Below, in pieces: positions 1-11,210 of a stretch of 64,000 nt of DNA. Position numbers and translations under genes: made by a program. Within the stretch, counting starts at the first letter, position 1; the number at the start of each line of letters is the position of its first letter. The notes under the pieces were generated by a model. The model was given only the letters and a program-made list of their open reading frames with translations. It was not told the origin of the DNA and did not search any database. Source of the DNA: Tanypteryx hageni (taxonomy: Eukaryota; Arthropoda; Insecta; Odonata; Petaluridae); NCBI GenBank assembly GCA_028673005.1, contig CM054116.1, forward strand, positions 147,991,173 to 148,055,172. The letters run 5' to 3'.

Positions 1-2166
1 ATAATAAAAATATATAAATTAATACTCGCAAATAATTTTTTGAATTTTAAACTAATGATTAATATTGATACTAAGGTCGCGTTTTAATTATTATTATACT
101 GCGTTGGTTAATGCACTAAAAATTTCATATTATCTGGAGCAGTTTGGGCGGTGCATATGCACCCCCTTGGCTACAGCACCGCGGTAAAACCTTCATGCTT
201 TCATTCCCGACGCTCATACTGGGAAATGCATTGCCACAAAATATTGTCCGAACCAAAATATAGGACCGCGACCGGGGAACGCACGTAAATAAACAATTTA
301 GCGAGGTTCTTCTTATAAACGACAACCCTTCATCTGCAGATACCTGTACGAAATGCCTTCCGGTTACAGCCGCCCGTAAACTTAAGCATGCCTTTCCAAT
401 GATTTGCACTATATCTGTTTATGAGCAGTTTATTTTGCCTCACCATACTTGCATAAGTAAATAGAAAATGGGAATTTATTTTGATGAATTGAATATATTA
501 AGCTTTGTAGTGAAGGCGCCGTCGGAGCAAAAAGTACATGTTACGACGCAGCTGAGAATTTTGTTAGCGGTTGAAAACTAAAGATAGAATTTAAGATATG
601 AAAACCTTCACACGACAATGCGATATCATAACTATTCAAAAATTTAAAAAAAATCACGTAAAGAATACTTTTCCGAGAGTGCTTCACTAATTATACAGCC
701 TTTGTTAAAGGCTCAAATCTGGGGTATCTAAATTGGTAGATGAGGGTTAAACGTAACTGACACTTGCTACTTGCACCCACTTGAGGCAAAGGTAAAGTCG
801 ACACCGATCCAACGCACCGCACCCATAACATGTGAGCACTATGGAATGTCACATGTCACGCTAAGACTGAGTCATCCATAGCGTCAAGTTATCCAATCAA
901 TACTTCAAAACTGTTAGTTGCGTAAGATTTCTCGGTGCACAGAGCGAACTTATTTCGATTTTAAATTTCGTTACTGCCAATCAAACCTACATACATACAA
1001 AATTCTATTAGATCAACGTCAAACTTCGTTTTTTCAAACTTATCCCGATCAAAGGTTCATTGTATGAGTGGGTAATAGAATGAAAAACTGTGCACTTAAT
1101 TAACATTTTATTATGCACATATCCAAAATTATAGCTACATATATATATTTATATAAACACACACACATCGACCCTTAAAACAGAGTCTCACAAATACCAA
1201 AAATTTCACATTCGATACTCCAAAAATAGAACCATAGAGCGACCATTCATTCCATAAATTAAGTCTTATGTCAAAGCAATTCACATCGTTCAGTATTTCC
1301 TCGGTAAGTGAGATCATAGTGGACACTCCATTCCCAGCAAATGCAAAAAATGCTTTTTAATGTGAAAAGATACGAGACGGGGTACATTACTATTTTAAAT
1401 CCCGTTACACTTCTCCAATCTATGCCAAAACAACACGGGTTGGACTTAAAGGAATTGCCTCGGCATGAGAGCACATAAATCGGATAAAATAACGAGTCTG
1501 GAATTACATTTTTCTAGAAATTTCTCTTGGGACCACGGACAGCTGGAGAGTCATAGTAAGAACAGTGAAATAAAGCTTACTCGAATGGGCCCAGAGATCT
1601 CACATGTACGGATAAATTAAAATGCAACTATATTTGTTGAAAATAACTAAACATCATAAACATTAAATGATTATTATAATTAACACAAAATACTGATGAT
1701 CATCCAATTTACTCAAGTTACTTCTCCCAGTCTCTAAATCGGGCGTTTACTTAAGGAATACACCACAAATATCCACTCAACAGCTACATACTTAAAATAA
1801 TAACTCACTCACCCTAAAGGCACGTTTCATTACATAATCTCCACCACAGAGAATCATGAAGGCAAAATGTGACCACTTGTAATCAATCCCATTAAGTTGA
1901 AAACAACTTTTAATCACCCTATTTTTGTCACTATTTCGCAGGGAAATTATGATTTTCTGTGAAAGTGGATATTTTACACGTGAAAATAATACACCTACAA
2001 CTTGACCATGAAATCCAATGTGTAGCAGACGTTGAAAAAACCTAATAAATACTGCACAAATTTAGAAATCCAAATAATAAAAACAAAGGCATTTAACAAA
2101 TGATTGGACAAGAATTATATTTATAAATACAAATTATAAATTTACAACTTCGATGCTGCTCACCAA
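1..2166. other. 3' flank of SERTA gene, no gene recognised
   Basis: This AT-rich stretch lies downstream of the minus-strand SERTA gene and probably holds its 3' UTR and flank. I see no coding exon, RNA gene or transposon protein. A minus-strand AATAAA occurs near 1106-1112, but it is far from the stop codon and unsupported by other evidence. Short open frames here have no recognisable composition. Confidence 0.5.
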
Positions 2167-3099
2167 TCATACCGTCATTGCTAGAAATGGTCTCTGCATC
2201 ACATCAACACCAACCCCCTCTTTAGCTTGCGCAGAACACAGATCTGGCGTAGACACTGATCTCGTCAACTTGCCTACATTATCAGTGGAACTTCCTATAA
2301 CAACACCCCCACTGAACATCTCAGAATTTCCGCCACCATTTAAACCACCAAAACTAAAAATCGACACAAGACTAGTAATTCGGTCTATTTCCATACTTGT
2401 CACGCTTCCTTCAGAGTCATCTGTCGTAGAATGAGCAATTCCGTCCAACAAAGTACTTGCTTCAGATTCGTCATTAACTTCATCTCTTTTTGCCTTTTTA
2501 GGAAGAATGGATAAAATCGCTTCCTCAGTCTCCCACTCAGCAACTACGACACGTCTCCTCTTCAGCGACGATGGCGAAGATAAGGAGAAATTTGCAGAAG
2601 AAAGAAATTCATAGGATCGAGAAACTGCAAGGTGGGTGGGATTGGCTTCGAATTTTTCCCTCAGAACTGGAGTGTCATCGTGTAATCTTGAATCAAGTTC
2701 ATCATGGGCAGATTGCTGTTCAGTTGGTAAGGGAGATATGCGATTCTCCTTGTTGGCCTCTTCTTGGACGGCAAACAACCGAGAATCACTGTCAGCACCA
2801 TCACGAGATTCGTCGACAACCACCTCTGATGCAATGTGACCATAGACATCAAAATTCAATGAATTATTATGATAACCATGGAATATCTCCTTCTCTTCAG
2901 ACATATTACTGGATATTTCCGAATCCAAATCGTGTCGGTGCACCATGTGGTAAGCTTCTTCCATGAAGACAAAGCGCGCCCTTCGTAGCACTGTGGCAAC
3001 GAGAAGATTTCTATGCAGGGATACTCCTCCTCTTTGAGATCTTGACTTGGCTAATTTAGTAAGCGAAATGTTTATGAGCTTTTGGGCTTCAGCAGCCAT
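2167..3099 (-). CDS. SERTA domain protein (taranis/SERTAD-like)
   Basis: This is a host transcriptional co-regulator candidate of the SERTA family (Drosophila taranis, vertebrate SERTAD1-4/CDCA4), nuclear proteins that link cell-cycle factors and chromatin regulators to transcription. The frame stays open for 16 codons above the chosen ATG, then meets TAA at 3150-3148. The only codon just after that stop is GTG, so I start at ATG 3099, which has A at -3 and G at +4; the product is 310 aa. The SERTA domain is at about residues 1-48 (AQKLINISLTKL, then LHRNLLVATVLRRAR). A basic cluster KRRR lies near residue 180 and PKKAKR near 200, a likely bipartite nuclear signal; the rest is acidic and serine-rich. 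The 16 codons above the ATG (ending GKYGLRT) look protein-like and could be coding if an upstream exon is spliced to the AG at 3148-3147; a stronger acceptor with a pyrimidine tract ends at 3206. Family assignment is firm; exact start is not. Confidence 0.85.
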   Translation of the reverse strand: MAAEAQKLINISLTKLAKSRSQRGGVSLHRNLLVATVLRRARFVFMEEAYHMVHRHDLDSEISSNMSEEKEIFHGYHNNSLNFDVYGHIASEVVVDESRDGADSDSRLFAVQEEANKENRISPLPTEQQSAHDELDSRLHDDTPVLREKFEANPTHLAVSRSYEFLSSANFSLSSPSSLKRRRVVVAEWETEEAILSILPKKAKRDEVNDESEASTLLDGIAHSTTDDSEGSVTSMEIDRITSLVSIFSFGGLNGGGNSEMFSGGVVIGSSTDNVGKLTRSVSTPDLCSAQAKEGVGVDVMQRPFLAMTV

Positions 3100-3205
3100 A
3101 GTTCGTAGTCCGTACTTGCCCAATAATGACACGTGCGGTCTCTCCACTTAAGACCACAAAAGCTATCTCTTTATGTAAAACCCTTTCTGAGAATCCTAAT
3201 ATGCA

Positions 3206-3390
3206 CTGTAAACAGTAAAAAACCTAATTAGATTAATTACGACAACGCGCCAAACTGTGAAGTTTTAACCCGACAGCACAACTCAAATGGCGGTTGTCCT
3301 GTAACTGGGTAACTGCGCGTACGCGGAACGTTGACGGATGACGTCAAGACCTAGTTACCAACCAATCACTAAGCTGCTATCGCCATTTTA
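3206..3390 (-). promoter_or_regulatory. SERTA gene promoter region with CRE, YY1 and CCAAT
   Basis: Upstream of the SERTA start lies a GC-richer segment that ends where repeats begin at 3429. It contains a full palindromic CRE, TGACGTCA, at 3339-3346, a CCAAT at 3362-3366, and two YY1-type GCCAT/ATGGC cores (AAATGGCGG at 3285-3293 and GCCATTTT at 3382-3389). YY1-type motifs often sit at or just after the start of transcription, so a short TATA-less promoter is plausible. No expression evidence is available. Confidence 0.55.
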
Positions 3391-3428
3391 AATGCATACA
3401 CGTCTGACCTCTACAGGAAACTGAAAAC

Positions 3429-3545
3429 TAGGGATGGGCAAAAGTGTTATTTTGCGATACCTGTTCTATTACTGTTATAAAGAAATACCAATTCTAAATA
3501 CCTGTTCCAAAATAACATCCTACCGCATCCTACATTGCAATGCCA
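3429..3545 (+). repeat. hAT-like terminus fragment (AGGGATGGGCA)
   Basis: The segment begins AGGGATGGGCAAAAG, a terminus common in hAT elements, and runs through CCTGTTC-type motifs that recur near 27290-27400 and 28200-28525, where the mirrored end CCATCCCTAC/ACATCCCTAC is seen. It appears to be one end of a non-autonomous element whose other end is lost. It marks the edge of the host promoter. Confidence 0.4.
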
Positions 3546-3704
3546 TCTTCCGGGAGGTTTCAGACCTACGTACCAATGTACCATATGTTGCTTAAATGAA
3601 AGTCTATCGTAGCTGACTTTCCATTAAATTGCGGGTATCATACGATATGAATAAGAGCAAAATCGTATTAACGCAACCTATTGTTGATAAACGACCGGAT
3701 ATTA

Positions 3705-3885
3705 TTTGTAGAAACTTTTCTCGGGTACACAACCGGGTCAAAGTTTGATCTAGGATCAACGTTTCGACGGCTGACTCTGCCATCTCCATCGTCGAAACGT
3801 TGATCCTAGATCAAACTTTGACCCGGTTGTGTACCCGAGAAAAGTTTCAACAAGCAATCCACCGGGAAAGCACCAGATCCTACTT
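3705..3885. mobile_element. Penelope-like inverted tail insertion, 59-bp perfect arms
   Basis: Positions 3711-3769 and 3790-3848 are exact reverse complements (59 bp) around a 20-nt loop. The CGTCGAAACG and GATGGCAGAGTC words resemble the terminal regions of Penelope-like retroelements, which carry hammerhead ribozyme motifs and often insert as inverted partial copies; here a complete CUGANGA core is not visible. The segment is bracketed by a direct repeat, CGACCGGATATTA, at 3692-3704 and 3886-3898, which fits a 13-bp target-site duplication. The inverted structure and flanking repeat are directly visible; the Penelope assignment is inference. Confidence 0.6.
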
Positions 3886-3899
3886 CGACCGGATATTAC

Positions 3900-4379
3900 T
3901 TAGTATTACTTTCTTGGGTTGGCTACGCTGGCAGGCGGCAACACCATTCAGCTCACTTTCCCATTAAGCTTCCCACTCCCTGGCCATGATGGAGGGGAAT
4001 GGCCAGGCCTCCATGTCACGTGACAGTTCGCGCATCTCACCGCCGTAAGCTTTTAAGACCACTATACCCCTCCGGTTTAAATATATCTCGGTCGGAAACT
4101 AGAATAAGCAGTTAAAAGAACAACACGAACGCGGTTATTTAATGTCTCCAATTTAAGAAACGTATTGAAACGGCAAATAAGTTTATTATTGATAGTGTTT
4201 GTGATATAATTAAGACGATCCCTAACTATGATAAAAACAGAATTGGATGGACCAAAAGTTCAATTCAATCATTTTAAGCTGGTTGATAAAAAGTATTTAT
4301 TCACTATAGTTAGTAGTCAAGCAAATCTAGTCCAGATGAACTTGATGTAATTTTTTTCAAACTATTTTGTTGACGTCTG
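3900..4379. other. Unassigned GC-richer segment
   Basis: No gene is seen. A small inverted repeat (CCTGGCCAT near 3979, ATGGCCAGG near 3998) and a TATA-like TTTAAATATATC at about 4076 precede the LINE remnant. This could be the 5' region of that LINE or of another decayed element. Confidence 0.3.
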
Positions 4380-5286
4380 ATTATTTAATTAACCTTGTTA
4401 ACACTAGAAATGGGAATGATGGCTAGGCGATGGAAAAAAACAACTAGGTATAGTTCCTTGCAGGAAAATTCCAAGAACAAATAAGGCTGAGGAATTCAGA
4501 CCCACAAATATGTGCAATAGATAAAATTGTTGAAAAAATTGTATATTATTATTTATTGGTCCAGGAGCAAATTATAGATTTTGTTGGTAGTAATAGAATA
4601 CTTAATGTATATCAATGAAGATTTAGATTTGATCATGATTGTGGAACTACTTTTCAGTGTTTTGCATGTCTGGAAAGTACACAGATAATGAAGTAATGGT
4701 ATGTGCAATGATTCTAGACCTCAAAAGAGCCTTGGAAACTAGATAGAAGAAGGCTATTATATAAATTACCGAGTTATGGACTTGGTGGGATAGTGTTTAA
4801 ATGGATTGACCATTATCTCACAGACATAGGAGGCGGTAAAGCTTGAGGATACCCACTCAACTGTGAGAAAGGAGGAATCTGACATCCCACAGAGTAGTTG
4901 CTATTTATTTTATACATTAATGATCTGGGAAAGTATTTGCAACATTGCCGAGATCACTTATTTGCTGATGATACAATTATTTATGCGGCAGAAAGGATGT
5001 TAATAATTTAATTAAGTTCATTAATGAAGACTTGATGGTACCAAGTGACTGGTTTGCAGTCAATAAACTTAATGCTAAAAAATAATTGTGATGATCATGT
5101 GTAACAGCTTTCAGTATCTAATCGTTAAAAATAGTAACTTGAGGGTCATAATTGATAAAGAGGAAATAAAACTTGTGGACTCTATTAAATATCTCAGTGT
5201 TATTGTGGATAGAAACGGATTAGTACTCAGTATTGTACATAGTAAATCAAACAGAAAAGAGAAGACTTCCAATTCTTAAGACTAGA
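4380..5286 (+). pseudogene. LINE reverse transcriptase remnant A, 5' part
   Basis: Conceptual reading with many frame changes shows reverse transcriptase of a non-LTR element: AEEFRP near 4480, DHDCGTT near 4636, YGLGGIVFKWIDHYLTD near 4770-4825, and the catalytic block FADDTIIYA at about 4959-4987, followed by IKYLSVIVDRNG near 5190. The arrangement and the C-terminal part after 10717 fit the jockey/CR1-like group. Stops and indels throughout make it a pseudogene. It is cut by hAT1, and its remaining 3' portion resumes exactly after the target duplication at 10718. Confidence 0.8.
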
Positions 5287-5294
5287 GCCATGAG

Positions 5295-8200
5295 CATAGG
5301 CGTACCCAGGATTTTTGTTTGGGGGGGGGGGGGCCACAATGGTAAACACTCATTTCCATGTTTACATTTTTATATGTAAACATGCACACACATGCATGTA
5401 TTCACAAACAAACATATACATAGACAGTGGTATATTTAGAATGAAACTCATTGATTTAGTGTATGAAAATATATATTTTTAACAACACATTTATTATCCT
5501 GTGGATAAAATATATTTAATTTAAAAATTACAACATTTATACCATTACAGCCAAAAGAAAATACGTTGATTTACAAATAAAAAAAATAAGTTGTCATAAA
5601 AAATACAAGGTCCCCAGCTAGCGCCTATGCATAAATCAGCCTCTGCATATAGGCATTCATAAAAACATATAAAATGAAAAACAATGTTGGTTACAAAAAT
5701 TTCTGTTATATAGAACAAACATTCTCAGTTTCTCATAGAAATATGTATATTAACATTGAATTTTAATATAAATCTTTCGATTTTTCATATCATGAAATTA
5801 ATATTTATAGGTTTTGTTTACTAAAACATAAAATAAAAATTAATTAGGTAACACAATTACAATTTTATATCTAATCTTCGGTCTTTTTTTTGTAATTCAT
5901 CTAATATGTCTTTGGGGAGCAATTCCATTTCCCTATAAATGTTGAGGAGCACTAAACCATTGTCTTTCCTGTCCCATGGAATTACGCAAGTAGGTTTTCA
6001 TTCTTCTTAACATTGAAAATGTTCTCTCTGCTGTGCTAGTTGATACCGGCAGAGTTGCAAATATTTTTAATAAATAATGAATGTTTGGATATATATTTTG
6101 ATTGCATTGCATTAATGCTTCTAATGCATTTGTAGGGGGTATCCTGTTTTCGTACCGTTTTTGCCAAAGCTTTAGTTCACTCTCTAAGACTGAATCGCAT
6201 ACTTCCAAGGAATAAAATTTTGCCAAAGTTGATAGGCTATCTACGTCTGATGTACAACTGCATCCTTTTGGAAGGAGGCACATGAAGGATTTTAAAATAC
6301 TTTTATGAGCCAAGAATCTCGTCTCTAATTGTGTCACAAGACAATCCAAAAATGGAATAAACATAGATCGCCTGTAATAAACTTCCGCTGATTCAGTAGG
6401 AATATTATTTCTATTTTTTTGATATTTCGATATCCTCGGTATTGTAATTTCAACCCCAAAATCTCCTACTTTTTCTGTTGCCTCTTTGAAAATATTTGCA
6501 AAGTTTTTATCAGCGTTTTCTTGGATACATTTTAGAGCAGATGTTACATCTTCAACGAGATGTATTACGGAAATTAAGTCAATGTTTTCACTTTGTAATA
6601 CTCTACTTAATGGCAGCGTATAACTGTACAGTTTTTGTATACTATACAAAGACACCAAAAATTTTCCTTGGAATATTGCATTCTGAAGAATCTGTGCTGT
6701 AGATGAAGTGTCTTTGCATTCCAGTCACTTATTTCTTCGAGCGCTAAATAAATTGCATCTAAAAGTTCCACCATTACCATGACAGAATCATGACGCTCTA
6801 TCCATCTAGTTGGGCACATCTGCTTCAATCGTAGATGCCTACAATTGGGAATAAACTCGCTAATTTTTTTGATAATATATTTAATCGCTTTGGAGTGTTA
6901 AAAAAAGTGTATGATTTTTCAATAATTCCTAAGCAATTCCTTATATCTTGATTATTTGCACTGTTTCCAATGGCTAAATTTAAACAATGCGAGGTGCAAT
7001 GTACATATAATGCTTGTGGGAGCTGTTGTTGTATATGTGCCTGAACACCTTCAAATTTGCCACTCATGGAAGCAGCACCATCATACCCCTGACCTCGAAG
7101 GTAGGAAATATCAATACCAAATTTTAGTAAACTATCTATAATGGTAGAAGCCAAACCTTTTCCACTAGTGTTGATAACTGGAACAAACTGTAAAAATTTC
7201 TCGCAAACTCTAATTTCCTTATCTACGTATCTTACGCATAATGTCAATTGCTCAGTTGTTGAAATGTCTGTTGTTTCATCTGCTAAAATAGCAAAACATT
7301 TTGCATCATTTACTTCTTTAACAAGTCTTTTCAGAATCAAATCATTACAAATTTCTATTATTTGGTTCTGGATGTTGGCGCTTAAATAGATACTGTTTCG
7401 CCCGCATTGTTTAAAGTGATTTTTTAAATCGGTGTCACCAGCTTCTAGCCTTGCTCTAAGGATTGCACGGAAATTACCTTCATTTTTCTCAGGCTTTTTA
7501 TCAATGTTAAACTTTCCAGAATCCACATGACCTCGTAGTGCAATACCTTGCTGTCCACATAACATTATAGTCATGATCATGGGTTCCAAGCGTTTCCGAT
7601 TCTCAATAACTTGTTTCATTCTCATCGTATCGAGCTGTTTGTCGATAGGTATTCTTTTGCCTGTCATTATATCACATAGGTTTTCATAAGAACATAATGA
7701 ATTTGAATGATATAACGCTTTTTCATGAGCTTCAAATGTTTCAACTGCATGTTTCCAATTATTGTACCCACTTGATGCGAGTTGACCTAAAGGTTGAGAT
7801 TTACTTTTACCAATTTCTTTTGGCGCGAATAAGCAACAATATTTACAAAAACATATATCTAGTCTCGAATAAGCAAGCCACTCATATCTGTGCAACCATT
7901 GCAATTGAAATTTTCTTTTCTTTCCATTTTTTTTCAGTCATATATGGAAATGGAAAAAGATCATCTGGTTTCCACAAATTCTGTATAAAATCCACTTTAT
8001 CTTCATTTATAAGTAAGCTCTTGTAAGCCGCGATATCTGATTTAATTAATGTTCCAGTAGTGTTATTCGATGCAGTCTGCAAGTTTTCACCCGTCTCGGG
8101 TGATTTTGATAGGACTATCCAGTTTTCCAATTTTGGTTTTTTCGTCAAATACTTGAATATCGTTCCTATTCCCGATTTTCTTTTATCATCCATTACCCCT

Positions 8201-10709
8201 GTAAATATTTTTTGAATAAATTATTTCTTATAATTGTAATACTTAGCATGAGAAAAATTAATGCTATTGACTTAAAACTTTTAATTTTACCATTTTAAGT
8301 GAACTTTTACCTCGTAAATGTAGTGGCCAAATGAGACTAACACTTTTTTCAATGAATAAGAACGGCTATTCCGTGGAAACGTGACACCTGGACACAGCTT
8401 ACTGAAAATATGCACAAATTTTAACCTTTGAAATATATAATAGTTATATTTTCAAATAAAAATTTACAGTATTTATTTTTCAACAGTAATATGGAATAAC
8501 ATATTCGCGGGCAGAATAATAAATAATTGAAATTAATATTATCATAAAAAATAATTTGGCGTGTAATATATGTAATAAAAATAATCAATATAGAAAGATT
8601 TTTCCAATCTTTGAATCCAGAATTTGAAATTTTGTTTTTAAAATCAGAAAACCACTTGCAAAAGAAGCAGAAAACGCAGTCAAGTTTTTAAGAACAAACT
8701 AGCCAATGGCGATCGATGAATTCACCATTTAAAAGTTTCCAGGTGTACAATTATACAGAAAAACGCCTATTACTCTCATTCACAGGAAAGTCAAAGTTAC
8801 TATCCCTGTTTGGACCTTTATCAATTACAAAGACTAGCTGATTATCAATCAGAGGTATTGGCCACAGACCAATATCACTAGTTAATTTTACATGATTCTG
8901 ACTTTTCAAACCGAGTTTCTGTTAAGGATATAGATGAAGCTGATGTGAGTACTGGTAAATCTACTAACGGTGTTGTTTCAATGTGTTCTTCTAATAAATG
9001 AAATTATGATAACATTTTATTAAAGTTTTTATAAGTTTAATTCAAATTACTTTATCAAAATCATCCAGTTACATTACGGAAGGGCTTTCAGTCTCCTAAA
9101 GGACATTATTATTAACAACGAAAATTAAACAAAATTCCGCATCATAAAATAATTAGCTTTACTTACCAAATACTGCTAATTGGGTACTGTAAAAAGTGGC
9201 CGTTTTGGGAAAGTATCCGGGAAAAAGAATTTGTCGGCAACCAAGAACTTCCAAAGCTGTTCCCTTCGTCTGTAGAGAAACACTCGTGATCAACGTAAAA
9301 TTTTGACATCAAACCAGGAAAATAAATTATTTAAGAAGAATATCTTAATCACCTTTGCGTATTTTCAAACGAATTATCCAGTGTTCAGTCTAAACGAAAC
9401 ATACGAACTTGAACTATTGATGTTGTTTCAAAGAGGAACCAAATGAGACTAATCCTCTCAAATAGTTTCCCTCTTTCAAAAAGGAGTAGGAAACATTCCT
9501 ACATCTGGAAACTATTAAAGGGGTCGTTTCCTTTGGCCCATTCGTGCGGAGAAAAGAGAAAGACCCAAGTAAGGGACCCGTGACCCTCTCCCTCCTCCTA
9601 GGGTCAACGTTCGGTCGGAATATGGGAAGGGATAGTAAAATAAGCTTGAAGGAATGTGTGAGAAAAGAAACGCTTTTGGAATTTTGTGAAGAGCAAGTGT
9701 GGCAGAATTAATGATAATTCCATTTACTCGATCACTGTTATTTTTACAAGTCCTTATCTAGCACAGGTATGTAAGTACTAGCAGCGGCCTCTGTAACTGG
9801 CGGATCTCTTGGAATTGGCGGCCCTAGCTGGCCTATGCAAAGTCCAGCCCTGCCAGTAACTAATAAGAAATAGTAGTATTGGAAAAACAATGCTATTACA
9901 TATTTTGAATTAAATGTCAATGTGAACATTGGGAACCTTCAGATGTTGTGGGATATAAGTTATTTTAACAGCAATATTCGTCACAAAAATTCTTAAAACA
10001 TCGTGAAAATGTTCGTCAGCAAATTAGATTTTGCGAATGTCTTTTGTAAGAACTTTTTACGAAAATGTAATCGCATCCAAATATCGTAATCATTTGTGAG
10101 ACAAATCGGCTAATTTTTGGAAAGTATTGCGGCACATAGAATCGAATAAAATTCCACTAAATCATTTGCTTCATACGAATTTTTACTTTCTCTATATACG
10201 TAGATAGAGAAAGTATTGTTGCCTTTTTCATTTTTCTCAATATATCTAAATTTCAAATGCAGTGTTTAAGCCACCAATACAGTTTATAAGCCACCTATAC
10301 CATTTTTAAGCCAGATATCTCCTTTTGTGAATCGAAGTAGAGTTAATACCATAATGGCATATTGCCATAATTTACAAGATATTCTTCGTTCGTGCTCACA
10401 TAGTGTAAACGCACCTTTAAAAGCCGATCTATTGATCGATTCGACGTGTATTAAAAAATCTATGGCAGGAAAAATAACTTCCATTATTTAGGCGTACGTT
10501 GTTTCATGTATCGAACACCTACGATGATTCTGTGATTTTAATATGCGAATAATTAATATTCTACATTCAAATTTATTCCTTCTCGCATATAACGCAATGA
10601 ATGTTGTTTAAATTGGTTGCCTTAATCCTCTTTCAAAACATGAATTGCCCAAATTTATTTTTGGAGGGGCACGGGCCCGGTGGTCCCCCCCCCCCTCGGT
10701 AGGCCACTG
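5295..10709. mobile_element. hAT1: 5.4-kb hAT transposon with 8-bp TSD
   Basis: The element is flanked by a perfect 8-bp duplication, GCCATGAG, at 5287-5294 and 10710-10717, the hallmark of hAT insertion. Its ends are imperfect inverted repeats: CATAGGCGTACCCAGG on the left and CAGTGGCCTACCGAGG (right, reversed), 12 of 16 matching, each followed by a poly-G or poly-C run. It carries a minus-strand ZMYM1-type transposase pseudogene at 5857-8193. The 2.5 kb from 8194 to 10709 has no clear gene; it holds a small palindrome at 10186-10215 matching the fold-back element termini near 24981, and fragments near 5611-5632 and 9782-9860 resembling other hAT ends. It sits inside LINE remnant A. Confidence 0.88.
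5857..8193 (-). pseudogene. hAT1 transposase (ZMYM1-like, TTF/DUF4371/hATC)
   Basis: This is a decayed hAT transposase reading from 8193 down to a TAA at 5857-5859. The N-terminal piece (8193-7882) carries the acidic, low-complexity leader. The next block (7904-6825) begins with a TTF-type zinc segment (CFCKYCCLF), then a DUF4371-type core with candidate catalytic Asp residues in AILADETTDIS and GYDGAASMSGK. A TRWIERHDS motif follows at about 6800, and the hATC dimerisation motif STSTAERTFSMLRRMKTYLR lies near 6010-6060. At least four frame breaks are visible: near 7905, near 6828, near 6650, and a 1-nt shift near 5970. The element cannot make its own transposase as it stands. Confidence 0.85.
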
Positions 10710-10717
10710 GCCATGAG

Positions 10718-11210
10718 ACACATTAAAATGTGATAAATACACAAGTATTGATACAATGTTAGAAACACTGGATTGGCTTAATGTTTCTCAAATGCTTGAC
10801 TATAAGGTTTTAATATTTATTTTTAAAATAAAGTATGGCTTAATGGCCAAATATTTTGGTAATTTACTAATCCATAACTGATATTTATGGCCATAAAACA
10901 AGGACAAAATGCAATGTACATATTCCTTCAGTTAGTAAAGCCATGTCTCAAAACATTTATTTTTTAAAGGAATTAAGTTATATAATGGTCTAAATCTTGA
11001 TTTGAAAAATATATATAATTTGTCTGTTTAGAAGAAAACTAAGTGTTCAAATAAGAGTATTGGAAATGCATTTTTTTATTTTATTGTTCCTCTAAGTGAA
11101 ATGTAACAAATTTGTGAAATAATTATATATACTTATTTTATTTTTGTATTGAATTGTATTACATGAATAGCTACTGATAAATAAAGGCTATTATTATTAT
11201 CAACAACAAC
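10718..11210 (+). pseudogene. LINE remnant A, 3' part and tail
   Basis: Immediately after the hAT1 target duplication the interrupted LINE resumes. The frame from 10747 reads LETLDWLNVSQMLDYKVLIF, the C-terminal helix region typical of jockey/CR1-like ORF2 proteins. The element ends near 11190-11210 with AATAAAGGC followed by ATT repeats, a usual LINE 3' tail. It is split from its upstream half by 5.4 kb of hAT1 and no longer encodes a complete protein. Confidence 0.75.

Noticed and set aside
125..409. 94-aa minus-strand frame near the window start
   Set aside because: No domain, signal or neighbouring exon supports it.
2153..2966. Plus-strand open frames opposite the SERTA gene
   Set aside because: They overlap the SERTA coding frame antisense and show no domain; they are shadows.
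3769..3800. A complete hammerhead ribozyme in the 3711-3848 hairpin
   Set aside because: A GTCGAAACG strand is present but no CUGANGA partner at the right spacing is visible on either strand.
5295..5632. A short separate hAT MITE (CATAGGCG at 5295, CGCCTATG at 5632)
   Set aside because: The flanks give no duplication, whereas 5287-5294 and 10710-10717 match perfectly and the LINE frame resumes at 10718, so the large element is preferred.
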